Below are positions 23,594-32,152 of a stretch of 64,000 nt of DNA, in pieces. The notes beneath the pieces were generated by a model, which saw only the letters and a program-made list of their open reading frames with translations, did not search any database and was not told the origin of the DNA. Positions within the stretch are counted from its first letter, which is position 1. Each line of letters starts with the position of its first letter. Made by a program: the position numbers and the translations under genes. This DNA comes from ZC4RG30 sp035556135 (lineage in GTDB: Bacteria > Pseudomonadota > Gammaproteobacteria > Steroidobacterales > Steroidobacteraceae): the NCBI GenBank assembly GCA_035556135.1, contig DATMFO010000003.1, positions 1,116,001-1,180,000 on the forward strand. Reading direction: 5' to 3'.

Positions 23594-24451
23594 CTATAGG
23601 CGGGCAACGAAACTCACGGCATCCAGCAGCACATTCTTACGGATCGATCCCTTGAGTTCGAAGAACTTGGGCGCACTGCGGAACTCATGCACCCGGGCAA
23701 GGATGAATTGCCCACTTCTTTCCTCCGAGAACGCGACCTCGTTGCGACTGACGTAGAATGGCGTAGACGCGCCAAAGTCCGTGGTCTTGACCTCGAGGAA
23801 CCTCTCTTCGCCGGAAACCTCGAAGGAGAGGACGTCGTACCCCAATCCGTCGCCGCGGACCCCAGCGACGTGCTCCACACGCTCCGCCAGCGACTTCTGC
23901 CCCGCCGCATGCAAACGCCGGGCCTCGAATTCTGCGATGAACTGCTCTCCTGCAAGGCCCAGCGAACGATTCCGACTCTCCAGTAGCAAATAGTCTCGTT
24001 TCGTCGCGCGGCGGGCCGTCCTCGCTGAGTCGCGGGGCTTGTCATTTGCCCTCCGGACGACGCGTGGCGGTGAGACGCGGATACCGTGCAGAGAACCGAG
24101 GTCCGGCACTACGGCGGCGCGCTCCACAGCCTGGAGCACCAGCACGTCGAGAGCCGGATCCTGTTCAATCTGATCCAGGACAACGTCGGCCAGCAGCTGC
24201 TGGTAGTTTCCCATCGGCTTGTAGCCCGGAATGTAGGCAAATCCCTGCTCCAGCAGGATGGCCGAAATGTTCTGGTGTTTGAGTTCGATGGCACCGCGGG
24301 TGCGGTGGTCCAGTTGTCGAAGCAAAGCCCGATTGTGGGCTGCCTTGTTGTAGGGCTGGCCGGTCAATTCCAGACGTAGCATTCGAAGGTAGTCGGCAAC
24401 GGTGGCTTCGACTTCCTCACGCGACCAGGAACTACCACGACTAACTGCCAT
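23594..24451 (-). CDS. DUF3883 domain protein, nuclease-like, last gene of the DISARM operon
   Basis: A 285-residue protein. Residues 1-100 form a helical N-terminal unit (SREEVEATVADYLRML, YNKAAHNRALLRQL, QNISAILLEQGFAYIPGYKP) seen in many defence-island proteins. The C-terminus is DUF3883: NRSLGLAGEQFIAEFEARRL, then GYDVLSFEV and FLEVKTTDFG. The Asp of GYDV and the ExK of LEVK fit a PD-(D/E)XK nuclease site. The gene starts 81 bases after drmC on the same strand and is probably part of the operon. It is not one of the five standard class 1 DISARM genes, so an accessory effector role is inferred. Confidence 0.82.
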   Translation of the reverse strand: MAVSRGSSWSREEVEATVADYLRMLRLELTGQPYNKAAHNRALLRQLDHRTRGAIELKHQNISAILLEQGFAYIPGYKPMGNYQQLLADVVLDQIEQDPALDVLVLQAVERAAVVPDLGSLHGIRVSPPRVVRRANDKPRDSARTARRATKRDYLLLESRNRSLGLAGEQFIAEFEARRLHAAGQKSLAERVEHVAGVRGDGLGYDVLSFEVSGEERFLEVKTTDFGASTPFYVSRNEVAFSEERSGQFILARVHEFRSAPKFFELKGSIRKNVLLDAVSFVARL

Positions 24452-24532
24452 AGCGACTGATGATAGCGAAGTTCCAGGACGCCACGAGCGTACGTAGCCT
24501 GACGACTTGCCCCAACGACGTCGAACGACGCT

Positions 24533-25303
24533 TCACCTCCCTCCTACTACTCCTATTACGCCCACGTCGATGAGTGCTTGGAGGTGATCTTCCAATGTCT
24601 TCGGAACAGAGCCACCGCTGACAAGTACACCGGCCTCCATGTTCTTCTCGAGGGCGTGGCCCGTAAGGTTCGCGCTCGTAATGAACGCACGTTCGCTATC
24701 GACTACAGCGACTTTCGCGTGGACCTTCCCGTCCACGAAGGACTCGGCTTTCTCCTTCCAGGTGAACAGTTCCGCCGTCGGAACAAGCTGCTGCATCGCG
24801 GCAGCGAGGTCGTAGCTCAGCGTACCCCCATGGCTCGTGGACGCTTCCAGTAAGATGCGCGTGCGGACCTTCCGACCTGCCGCCTCGTTGAGCGCGGCGA
24901 TGACACTCGGGACATCATAGGCGACGAAACTCACGAGGAACACGCCTTTGCTTGCACCAGCGATGAGGTCCAGTAGCACCTGCTCCGTCCTGCGCGTAGG
25001 AACGAAACGCGTCGTTGGGCCGGTCCACACTAGCTCGATACTCAGCTCGCGTTCGACGCGAAGTCGGGCTTCGGACGCGCCGAGGAGCATACCGGCAACT
25101 TCGTCCCCACTCATCTGCGCTTGACTCCACGTTCCAACGACGCGGCCGACGGCAGCGCGCGCTGCGGGCGTATCGACCAGCGTATTCACGTTGGGAGCCG
25201 CCCCAGGATTCGCGAGACCGCGCAGGGCCGACGCGACGGTGCGTATCTTCGTTGGCGACACGAGAGCCACGAGGTCTACGACCGCATCGACCAGTGCCTG
25301 CAT
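24533..25303 (-). CDS. drmC: DISARM phospholipase D-like protein DrmC
   Basis: A 256-residue protein with a single PLD-type HKD motif (HAKVAVVDSERAFITSANLT, about residues 190-209) in its C-terminal half. This fits DrmC, the phospholipase D-like member of DISARM. PLD-fold proteins of this size usually work as dimers to hydrolyse phosphodiester bonds. In published DISARM work drmC could be deleted without full loss of protection. Its start codon overlaps the drmB stop by one base (TGATG), so expression is coupled. Confidence 0.9.
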   Translation of the reverse strand: MQALVDAVVDLVALVSPTKIRTVASALRGLANPGAAPNVNTLVDTPAARAAVGRVVGTWSQAQMSGDEVAGMLLGASEARLRVERELSIELVWTGPTTRFVPTRRTEQVLLDLIAGASKGVFLVSFVAYDVPSVIAALNEAAGRKVRTRILLEASTSHGGTLSYDLAAAMQQLVPTAELFTWKEKAESFVDGKVHAKVAVVDSERAFITSANLTGHALEKNMEAGVLVSGGSVPKTLEDHLQALIDVGVIGVVGGR

Positions 25304-27144
25304 CAGATTTCCGCGAAGAAGGCTGCGTCGCCGATTTGCAGCGTCGGGATGATGAGCGCGCGATCAAGGTAGCGATTGCCACACTCGCACGACGTCTCGG
25401 AGACAAACGAGCAAGCGTGGCACGAGGCTGCGTGCAGAGACGAATCGGTCCTTGGATTGTGCTCGGCGCAGAGCGGGTCAGAAGCGCAGACCTTCGCGCG
25501 GTCCAGCGCCTGTCGTAACAAGCGCCCAAGGTTCTCGGGCTTGCCGAGGTCGACGAGCCCTCCGAGCGTACCGTCGGAGTCGGCCGCCGCCGTGTAGATC
25601 AGGATACCCGCCTGCGACTTGCCGTCTTCGGTGTCGGCGTAGACGCGCTCGCGGATGCTCGCCGCGTTGTAGCCACAGTCGAGTGCCAGCTCGCGGATGA
25701 GCAAGTGCGCGATCGTGTGGAGTAGCGAGAACCGCATGCCCGGGAAGCCAGAATCGATGTCGAGCCCACGACGCGCGCGCCAGCCCCGGTGGCCTCTGCG
25801 TAGCTCGGCCTCCTGCCTCCACACACCCGGCCACTTCGCCCAGTCGGTGAGCGCCTCTTCCGAGAACTGGATAAAGATGCCCTCGCCGTGGACCTGCGTG
25901 GCGGGCACCCAGTTGGGCGTCGTCCTGCCGATAGGCGCGCGCGGCGCTCGCTCCGCTCCACCGCCCTCGTTGGGCGGTTCGACGCGTGTGAAACCGAGGA
26001 GCGCATTCACCTCGCGCAGCCGCTCGAGGAGCAGCACACGGGAGAGGTGCTTTTCGAAACCCTTGGGCACGTCCGCCTTTTTGCTCATGAAGTGCGGGTA
26101 GTCGGTCGGCGGCGTCGGCGACGTGAGCACGTCCCACTCCGGCCCCTTCAGATCGAGGTCCTCGTCGCCCACCGCACCGCCGCGATGAGCCTGAATGGCT
26201 TCCCACACTTGGTCGCCCGTGAAGGCGTCGATGCCGGGCAACTGCGCAGACTTCTTCAGTGTCTTCACGACCGCCGCTGCTTCGACTACGCTCTCGACGT
26301 CCTCGAAGAATGCCCAACCGTCGGCGACGAGTTGCCCGAGCGGGCTGCCCGTCTGCGGGATGGCGAGCACCGACAACGTCACCGGAAACCAGCCGTTGGT
26401 CGCACCGAGCAGAATGGCGCGGGGGATTTCGACGCAACCGTCCTCGAACTTGTTGAGATGCGGATGCCGCCCGCGACAACCCGGTAGATTCTCCTTGCCG
26501 ACCTGCCCGAAAGCTTGGGCCATGCTCTTGGCAGCGCCGCACGAATCGCAGCGCACCCACAGGTTTTCGGTCTGGAGCGATGCCCCGCTCTCGAAGAATC
26601 GCAGCGTACCCTTGCAGGCGCTCTGTCCTCCGTGAACGAACCAGTGCCAAGGAAAATCGTCGAGATGCCCCTGACGGCACGCGAGCAAGAAGCGAGCAGG
26701 CACAGCGTCCGCATCTCGCGGGTTCTGGTCACCGCGCGAGCCGGTGCAGCCCTTGTGGACGAAGCACGTCCGCTCTGGGCGATAACGGTTTGCCTTCAAT
26801 TCAAATAGACCTGTATCGAAGGGCGAGAGCAGCCCACACTTGACGCAGCGCATCCAGCGCGGGAACGGCTTCACGGGCACACCGATCAGCGCTTCGGCCG
26901 AGAACGGATCGTTGACCTCGTTGTCGGTCAGCGGCGGCATGCGCAGCGACTCGACTTGATCGCCAAGCACCCGGCGCACGTTCGTAAGCAGTCGAGCCTC
27001 CTGAATGGGCTGGCAGCGCCCGACTTCCCAGCGGTCGATTCCCATCGTGACGACGGAGAGGTTCGGGAGATCGATCAGCGCGCCCGGCCCGTAGGTCCAC
27101 AGCAGTTGGCTCGGACGAACCTCGCCCACCGGGGTCTTACTCAT
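25303..27144 (-). CDS. drmB: DISARM protein DrmB (DUF1998)
   Basis: A 613-residue protein. It opens with VRPSQLLWTYGPGALIDLPN, the usual DrmB N-terminus, carries Cys pairs likely to bind zinc (CVKCGLLSPFD about residue 100, CDSCGAAK, and CHACSFVSETSCECGNRYLDRAL near the end) and has a DUF1998 region in its C-terminal half (FSLLHTIAHLLIRELAL). DrmB forms a complex with the DrmA helicase that loads on phage DNA with 5' overhangs. Its start overlaps the drmA stop by four bases, keeping the two partners in step. Confidence 0.93.
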   Translation of the reverse strand: MSKTPVGEVRPSQLLWTYGPGALIDLPNLSVVTMGIDRWEVGRCQPIQEARLLTNVRRVLGDQVESLRMPPLTDNEVNDPFSAEALIGVPVKPFPRWMRCVKCGLLSPFDTGLFELKANRYRPERTCFVHKGCTGSRGDQNPRDADAVPARFLLACRQGHLDDFPWHWFVHGGQSACKGTLRFFESGASLQTENLWVRCDSCGAAKSMAQAFGQVGKENLPGCRGRHPHLNKFEDGCVEIPRAILLGATNGWFPVTLSVLAIPQTGSPLGQLVADGWAFFEDVESVVEAAAVVKTLKKSAQLPGIDAFTGDQVWEAIQAHRGGAVGDEDLDLKGPEWDVLTSPTPPTDYPHFMSKKADVPKGFEKHLSRVLLLERLREVNALLGFTRVEPPNEGGGAERAPRAPIGRTTPNWVPATQVHGEGIFIQFSEEALTDWAKWPGVWRQEAELRRGHRGWRARRGLDIDSGFPGMRFSLLHTIAHLLIRELALDCGYNAASIRERVYADTEDGKSQAGILIYTAAADSDGTLGGLVDLGKPENLGRLLRQALDRAKVCASDPLCAEHNPRTDSSLHAASCHACSFVSETSCECGNRYLDRALIIPTLQIGDAAFFAEI

Positions 27145-30100
27145 GGCACGTCCTCCACGTCAATTGCCTCATCTTCGGGCAATGGGCGCGGGCACCAAAC
27201 CGGATCCTGGTTGGAACGGTCATCCTCCATTACGAGGTTTACCCCGGGTTCGACCTCACGCATAGACATAGGCACGGTCCACGTCGACCACGGCCTAATG
27301 CCCGGCGCCTCTACGAGTGTATAGGCTGTCGGGCCCGCACCGTACCTCTGGTATACGAGCGTCCGTCCGGGAACCGCCGCCTCCTTCGCCCATTCGTCCG
27401 CACGACTCTTCAGCTCTGCTTCCGCCCGGTTCTTCCTCGCGGAGTCCTCGGTGACCTCCCAAGTGCGCTCGGCAATGGAGTCCATGGTCGCAACGACTTC
27501 AGGGAGGCTCGGGCTCGTCAACGCGCCGGCACCGGGATTCGGCGCAAATCGCTCGAAACGATTCCGAATGACCGAAAGCATCGTGCCGGTGAGACCACGG
27601 TCCAATGCACGCGGCGAGAATGGTGTGACCGACTGTGCCTCCACGTGCTGATAGAACGTCGCGTGATAGTGCTCGAACGCTTCGTAATGCGAAAGATCGC
27701 GAGGACGCGCCCAAGTAAGAACAGCCGCAACGAGACCGGGATATGCTCGGCCGACGCGGCTCGTAGCTTGGATGTACTCGGCCGTGCCCTTGGGTTGTCC
27801 GTTTACCACCATGATACCCAGGCGGTTTACGTCGACCCCGACAGAGAGCATGTTGGTCGCAAGCACGACGTCGATGGGCCGTGGCGCGGCGGGCGAGCGC
27901 TGAGCGACAAACTTTCCCTTGGCCGCGTCGAATGCGCCGTCGAATTGGATCTCGAGCTCGTCGAGGTACTTGGGAATGTCGGCGTTGCTCACACGCGAGG
28001 TCAGCTCTCGGATGGTCGCGATGCTGCGCTGCTCGAGCCCGGGCCGCTGCACTAGGCTCATCTTCACGCGGTACGAGCGGGTCTGAACGTCGTCTTCCGC
28101 GAGGCGCTTCATGCCGCCAAGCTCGCGCAGCGAATTGAAGTAACCAACCATCGTCATGTACGGATCGGCGACTTTGCCGAACACATCAAAGAGTCCCTGC
28201 GCCGCCGTGAGGAACGACGTATACGTGCGGATGAGGACGGCTGGCCGTGAGCTGCCAGGAGAGCAAATACCCATATAGCGGCGGCCAGACTTTTTCTCAA
28301 CGGAGCGCTGAACCGAGAAGAAGTCGTCTTCCACGTCTAGGGCCTTAGGAGGGAAAATCGCAAGGCGTCGCATGAAAACGTTTCGCACCTGGTCGGCTGC
28401 GCGTCGCACGGTTGCCGTCGATGCAATAACCTTAGGGCGAACCTTGGTATTTCCGATGGTCCACGAGCACAGGTCGTCGACCACGGTCTCGTATAGCCCA
28501 ACCATTGTTCCAAGTGGACCGCTAATGAGGTGGAACTCATCCTGAATGATGAGATCAGGCGGTCGCACCCGACGCACCGGCTTTACTTTCGCGGCCGGGA
28601 GGCTCTTGTATGCGCGGTGCCCCGTTCCACAGTTATGACCAGGCCAGAGCAACCCGTGACGCTCGCATCTTTCGCGGACTATACCGAATAGCGTCCGTAC
28701 CTCTGGGCGCCAGGCCATCATCGCGAACTTGTCCACAGTAGCAATCATCATCGTCGGCGGACGGTGATAGATCTCCTCGTCGACGAGCCTCACGGGCAGG
28801 CCAGGATGCGCGTTGGCACTCGACTGCGCCTTGCTGAACTCGCACTGCGAGAGCCTGTCTCCGCAATATATGGTCGTGCGCCCCGCCGCCTTATCCACAT
28901 CGATGTCGCGACCCGGCTGGATTTCGGTCCCGCACCACGGACAACTCGTGAGCTGCGCGGGCGACGCGATGCCCGCGCGATTGCGGTTCTTGTCCCGGAT
29001 CGCCTCGATTGCCTGGTGCGCCCCGGCCGTGGTCCCGGGCGTCACCTTGTTGCCGACCCATAAGCCAAGTGTGAACGGTTCCGCGCCCCACTTTTCGACG
29101 TCAGCGATGCGAATGATCTCCATCGCGCAAAGTAGAGTCGCAGCGCGCTGGAACTGCTGGAGAGTCAAGAGGCGGAGCGTATAGCGCATGATGACAGTCA
29201 ACCCGCGCCTTCCGTCTACGTCTTCAACCATACCCTGCAGGCGCCGTATGCCCATCGCAAAGGCGGCGACACCCAAGTACGCCTCGGTCTTGCCGCCGCC
29301 CGTAGGAAACCAGAGCAAGTCGGCGAAGGCCTCGGCGGGGCTGGTGCGGTCCGGGTGCTTCGGATCGGCAAGCGACGGGATCGACAGCAGCAGGAACGCG
29401 AGCTGGAACGGGCGCCACGAGCGGTTCTTCCGCACGTCGACCGAGTCGAACGTCAGCTCCTCACCGCGACGGCGCTTGAGCGCGTAGATGCCTCGGACGC
29501 GCTGGCGGGCCATCGAACGGTTCGCGAAGCGAAAGGCCTCCAGCGCATTCGGATTGGCGAGCAGCACCTTCAGGCCCGCGCGCAGGCGCTCGAGCGTGGT
29601 CGCGCACCGGTCGAGGGCTTCCTTGGCCGGAGCGTCGTAGCCCTTGATCTCCTTGCCGACGCGAGCGCGCTGGTCGCCAATCCACGCGGCGTAGTCGTCG
29701 ACGAGCGTCTTCAGCGCCTCTTCGAGCTCGCCCTTGTCGAGGTCGGCGAGCGACAGCATGTCGAGCCAGCCCCGCTCGACCATCTTCTTCATCGCGAGGC
29801 GGTCTTCGGGTTCGAGGCCCGGCGTCTCGGTGACCGGCACCTCGAAGCTCGGGATGACCTCGGTGCGTGCCTCGACGGCGCGTGTCGGGTCGTCGTCAGG
29901 CGTCTCGGCGTGAGCGGCTACACCGTGGCCTACGGCGAACTCAATGCGGCGGCGGTAAATGAGCCCAAGGTGGTCGCGCTCGGCGTCGTCCACCACGACG
30001 TCGTTGCTCGGGCGGCGCAGGAACACGGGCGTCCCGTTCGCCTCGCCCGCGCCTTTCACGCTAAGCTCGGGCTGAAAGAGCCAGGCGCTGTCGCGGTTCG

Positions 30101-31136
30101 TCTCAGGCTCGCGCTGATCGTTCACCAGGAACAGCGTGACGAGACGCTCGCCCTTGGCGTTGGTGCGCACGGCCCCCTGGATGCGAACCTCGTCTTGCTC
30201 GCTGTCGGGCGCGATCGGCTTGATGAGCCCGTCCTTGAGCGTGAGCGTCACGAGTCCGCCGCGCGGCGTACGGCGCCACACCTTCACCTTCGTGTCCTGG
30301 ACCTCGCCGGTCTCGCGGTTCTTCCTCGGCCGCGTGTAGTCGTGCTCCTCCTTCGGAACGCGGGCGTAGCTTCCCCAGCGAGCAGTGACGTCGAGCGTCT
30401 TCACGTCGGGCCCGACGCAGAACGTGAGGCCGAGGCTCGACGGCACGAGGGACTGGTTGTTGGTCGTGTCGATCTCGTCGAGCGCGTCGTCTTCGGGCTC
30501 GACGCGCCCGCTCGCGCGATTGAACTCGGCGCCAGGCTCGTGGAGCGGAGCCTTCTCCTCGTGCTCGGAGTCGTCCTCTTCGTCGGCCGCCGCCGAGGGC
30601 TCGACCTCGTTCGCCGTCGTCACGTCACCGGGCGCGCGCGGAGCAAGCTTGCCGACGAGGTAGCGGTCGCGAACGCTCATGTCGATGACCAGCTCCTCGG
30701 GGCCGTTGGCCGGGCCGAGCAGGTCGTCGCGCGTCGCCAGCTCGAGCAGCTCGCGCACGTAGGCGGCGTCTTGGATGAGCGGGACGTCGTCGGGCGACGA
30801 CACCCCGTCGCGCGCGAGGACCGCCGAGAGGTCTTCGGGGCGCAGCCGCGTAACGAGCCCCTGCGGCAACGTGAGCCCGACGTCGCTGAGCGAGCCCGCC
30901 TTTTTCACCACGTGCAGCTTGTCGAAGTAGAGCGTCGTGGCTTCGAGGTCGGTGCGGATGCGGAGGATGCGTCCGACGCGTTTCAGGCCGCCGCTCGCAT
31001 CCACGACGACGACCGAGTGGCCAGGCGCGACGGCAGTGCCGATGCGATCACCGTCGAGCCGAATGACGAACGGGCCGAGCGACGTCGCCTCCTTGGCGAG
31101 CCATGCCTGTGCGTTCGGTGCGGTGGTCGTCGTCAT
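27141..31136 (-). CDS. drmA: DISARM helicase DrmA
   Basis: A 1331-residue superfamily 2 helicase. Walker A is FPTGGGKTEAYLG at about residues 607-619, the DExH-like box is IIQDEFH near 865, motif III is ASTATVRR, and the arginine-finger motif VI is QATSRVGR near 1127 within VVNGQPKGTAEYIQATSRVG. The first 480 or so residues are a poorly conserved DISARM-specific region. DrmA pairs with DrmB to recognise incoming DNA and stop its entry. AGGAG precedes the ATG, 16 bases after the methyltransferase-like gene. The 3' half of the gene is visibly less GC-rich than the 5' half. Confidence 0.95.
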   Translation of the reverse strand: MTTTTAPNAQAWLAKEATSLGPFVIRLDGDRIGTAVAPGHSVVVVDASGGLKRVGRILRIRTDLEATTLYFDKLHVVKKAGSLSDVGLTLPQGLVTRLRPEDLSAVLARDGVSSPDDVPLIQDAAYVRELLELATRDDLLGPANGPEELVIDMSVRDRYLVGKLAPRAPGDVTTANEVEPSAAADEEDDSEHEEKAPLHEPGAEFNRASGRVEPEDDALDEIDTTNNQSLVPSSLGLTFCVGPDVKTLDVTARWGSYARVPKEEHDYTRPRKNRETGEVQDTKVKVWRRTPRGGLVTLTLKDGLIKPIAPDSEQDEVRIQGAVRTNAKGERLVTLFLVNDQREPETNRDSAWLFQPELSVKGAGEANGTPVFLRRPSNDVVVDDAERDHLGLIYRRRIEFAVGHGVAAHAETPDDDPTRAVEARTEVIPSFEVPVTETPGLEPEDRLAMKKMVERGWLDMLSLADLDKGELEEALKTLVDDYAAWIGDQRARVGKEIKGYDAPAKEALDRCATTLERLRAGLKVLLANPNALEAFRFANRSMARQRVRGIYALKRRRGEELTFDSVDVRKNRSWRPFQLAFLLLSIPSLADPKHPDRTSPAEAFADLLWFPTGGGKTEAYLGVAAFAMGIRRLQGMVEDVDGRRGLTVIMRYTLRLLTLQQFQRAATLLCAMEIIRIADVEKWGAEPFTLGLWVGNKVTPGTTAGAHQAIEAIRDKNRNRAGIASPAQLTSCPWCGTEIQPGRDIDVDKAAGRTTIYCGDRLSQCEFSKAQSSANAHPGLPVRLVDEEIYHRPPTMMIATVDKFAMMAWRPEVRTLFGIVRERCERHGLLWPGHNCGTGHRAYKSLPAAKVKPVRRVRPPDLIIQDEFHLISGPLGTMVGLYETVVDDLCSWTIGNTKVRPKVIASTATVRRAADQVRNVFMRRLAIFPPKALDVEDDFFSVQRSVEKKSGRRYMGICSPGSSRPAVLIRTYTSFLTAAQGLFDVFGKVADPYMTMVGYFNSLRELGGMKRLAEDDVQTRSYRVKMSLVQRPGLEQRSIATIRELTSRVSNADIPKYLDELEIQFDGAFDAAKGKFVAQRSPAAPRPIDVVLATNMLSVGVDVNRLGIMVVNGQPKGTAEYIQATSRVGRAYPGLVAAVLTWARPRDLSHYEAFEHYHATFYQHVEAQSVTPFSPRALDRGLTGTMLSVIRNRFERFAPNPGAGALTSPSLPEVVATMDSIAERTWEVTEDSARKNRAEAELKSRADEWAKEAAVPGRTLVYQRYGAGPTAYTLVEAPGIRPWSTWTVPMSMREVEPGVNLVMEDDRSNQDPVWCPRPLPEDEAIDVEDVP

Positions 31137-31152
31137 GCAGTTGCTCCTCTCG

Positions 31153-32148
31153 CTACAGCTCCACCCGCGAGAAGTGCGGGTAGATCCGGTAGAACTTCTT
31201 GAAAACTTCGAAGGGGTCCTCCCCCATGTCGGACTTCGGCAGCTTGAACCCCATCACGTTCTCCGCGTTGCCGTTCGACTCCATCGTAAGCCGCTCGAGC
31301 GTCGAGAGCGCCGGCAGGTCGACCCGGTGCGGGGCGTCGGTGGTGGCGTAGAACTCCCAGCCCTTCACGAGCTCCTCGATGGCCGTATCGTCCTTGGGGG
31401 CGACCACCAGCGCGGCGGTGACCATCGCCTGGCCGTCGGCGTAGTGCGTGGCCAGCGCCCACACGATGCGCCGGTCTCGGAAGCTCAGCACCTCGTTGTC
31501 GACGGCGAGCTTCAGGGCGCGCAGGAGGCTCGGTCCGTACTTCTTGAAACTCATGTCGTTGGGGGTGACGTCGCTGGGGCACAGGCTGGCCAGGCGCTCC
31601 TTGAAGCGCGCAAGACGCCATTCCTGGATCGTCGGCTTCACTCCGCGATCCTCGGATGCCTCGCCCTCAACCTCGACGGAGAGGTCCTTGGGGTCGGGCT
31701 TCCCAAGTGACGTGGGGTTCGCGTTGAGCGTGACACGGAGCACGCTGCCGAGCGGCACGGTGCCGATGGATCGAGCGAAGCGCTCGATCTGCGTCGTGAT
31801 GCACTTGGGCTCGGTGTAGTCGAACCAGATGATCGCGGGCGTCTCGAAGTCGGTCTCGTCGAGGTAGTCTTCCAGCGTCTTGTGAACGCATTCGATGGAG
31901 GCGACCGGGCGGTTGAAGACTTGGCGCTTGTGGACCTGCTCCTCGGTCTCGATGCAGGTCATCGTCGCGATGCCAAGGCGCCCGTGGACCAAGCGGAAGT
32001 CCTCGAGGAACGGGCCGCCCAGCCCGACGTAGTGGTACTTCTCGAGCGCGAGCTTCGGCGCCAGCCGCATCAAGAGCGACAAGAACAGCTCGCGGTCCAC
32101 AGCCTTGTTCGGCCGCAACCTGTACGGCAATGAGGAACCGGCGCTCAT
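31153..32148 (-). CDS. O-methyltransferase-like protein inserted in the DISARM operon
   Basis: A 331-residue protein. After LPYRLRPNKAVDRELFLSLL comes a Rossmann-type segment YVGLGGPFLEDFRLVHG (about residues 35-51), then MTCIETEEQVHKRQ, which would supply the acidic ribose contact, and IIWFDYTEP. This pattern is what databases usually call an O-methyltransferase linked to defence islands, but the catalytic residues are not certain. I set the start at 32148, four bases after the ATPase stop. It sits between drmMI-ATPase and drmA in the same operon, so it is probably co-expressed with DISARM. The target (nucleic acid, protein or small molecule) is unknown. Confidence 0.75.
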   Translation of the reverse strand: MSAGSSLPYRLRPNKAVDRELFLSLLMRLAPKLALEKYHYVGLGGPFLEDFRLVHGRLGIATMTCIETEEQVHKRQVFNRPVASIECVHKTLEDYLDETDFETPAIIWFDYTEPKCITTQIERFARSIGTVPLGSVLRVTLNANPTSLGKPDPKDLSVEVEGEASEDRGVKPTIQEWRLARFKERLASLCPSDVTPNDMSFKKYGPSLLRALKLAVDNEVLSFRDRRIVWALATHYADGQAMVTAALVVAPKDDTAIEELVKGWEFYATTDAPHRVDLPALSTLERLTMESNGNAENVMGFKLPKSDMGEDPFEVFKKFYRIYPHFSRVEL

Positions 32149-32152
32149 AGAG

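Noticed and set aside
29355..31202. A 615-codon plus-strand frame opposite drmA
   Set aside because: Same reasoning: its Arg/Leu/Val-rich sequence mirrors the codon bias of drmA. No start context or family match.
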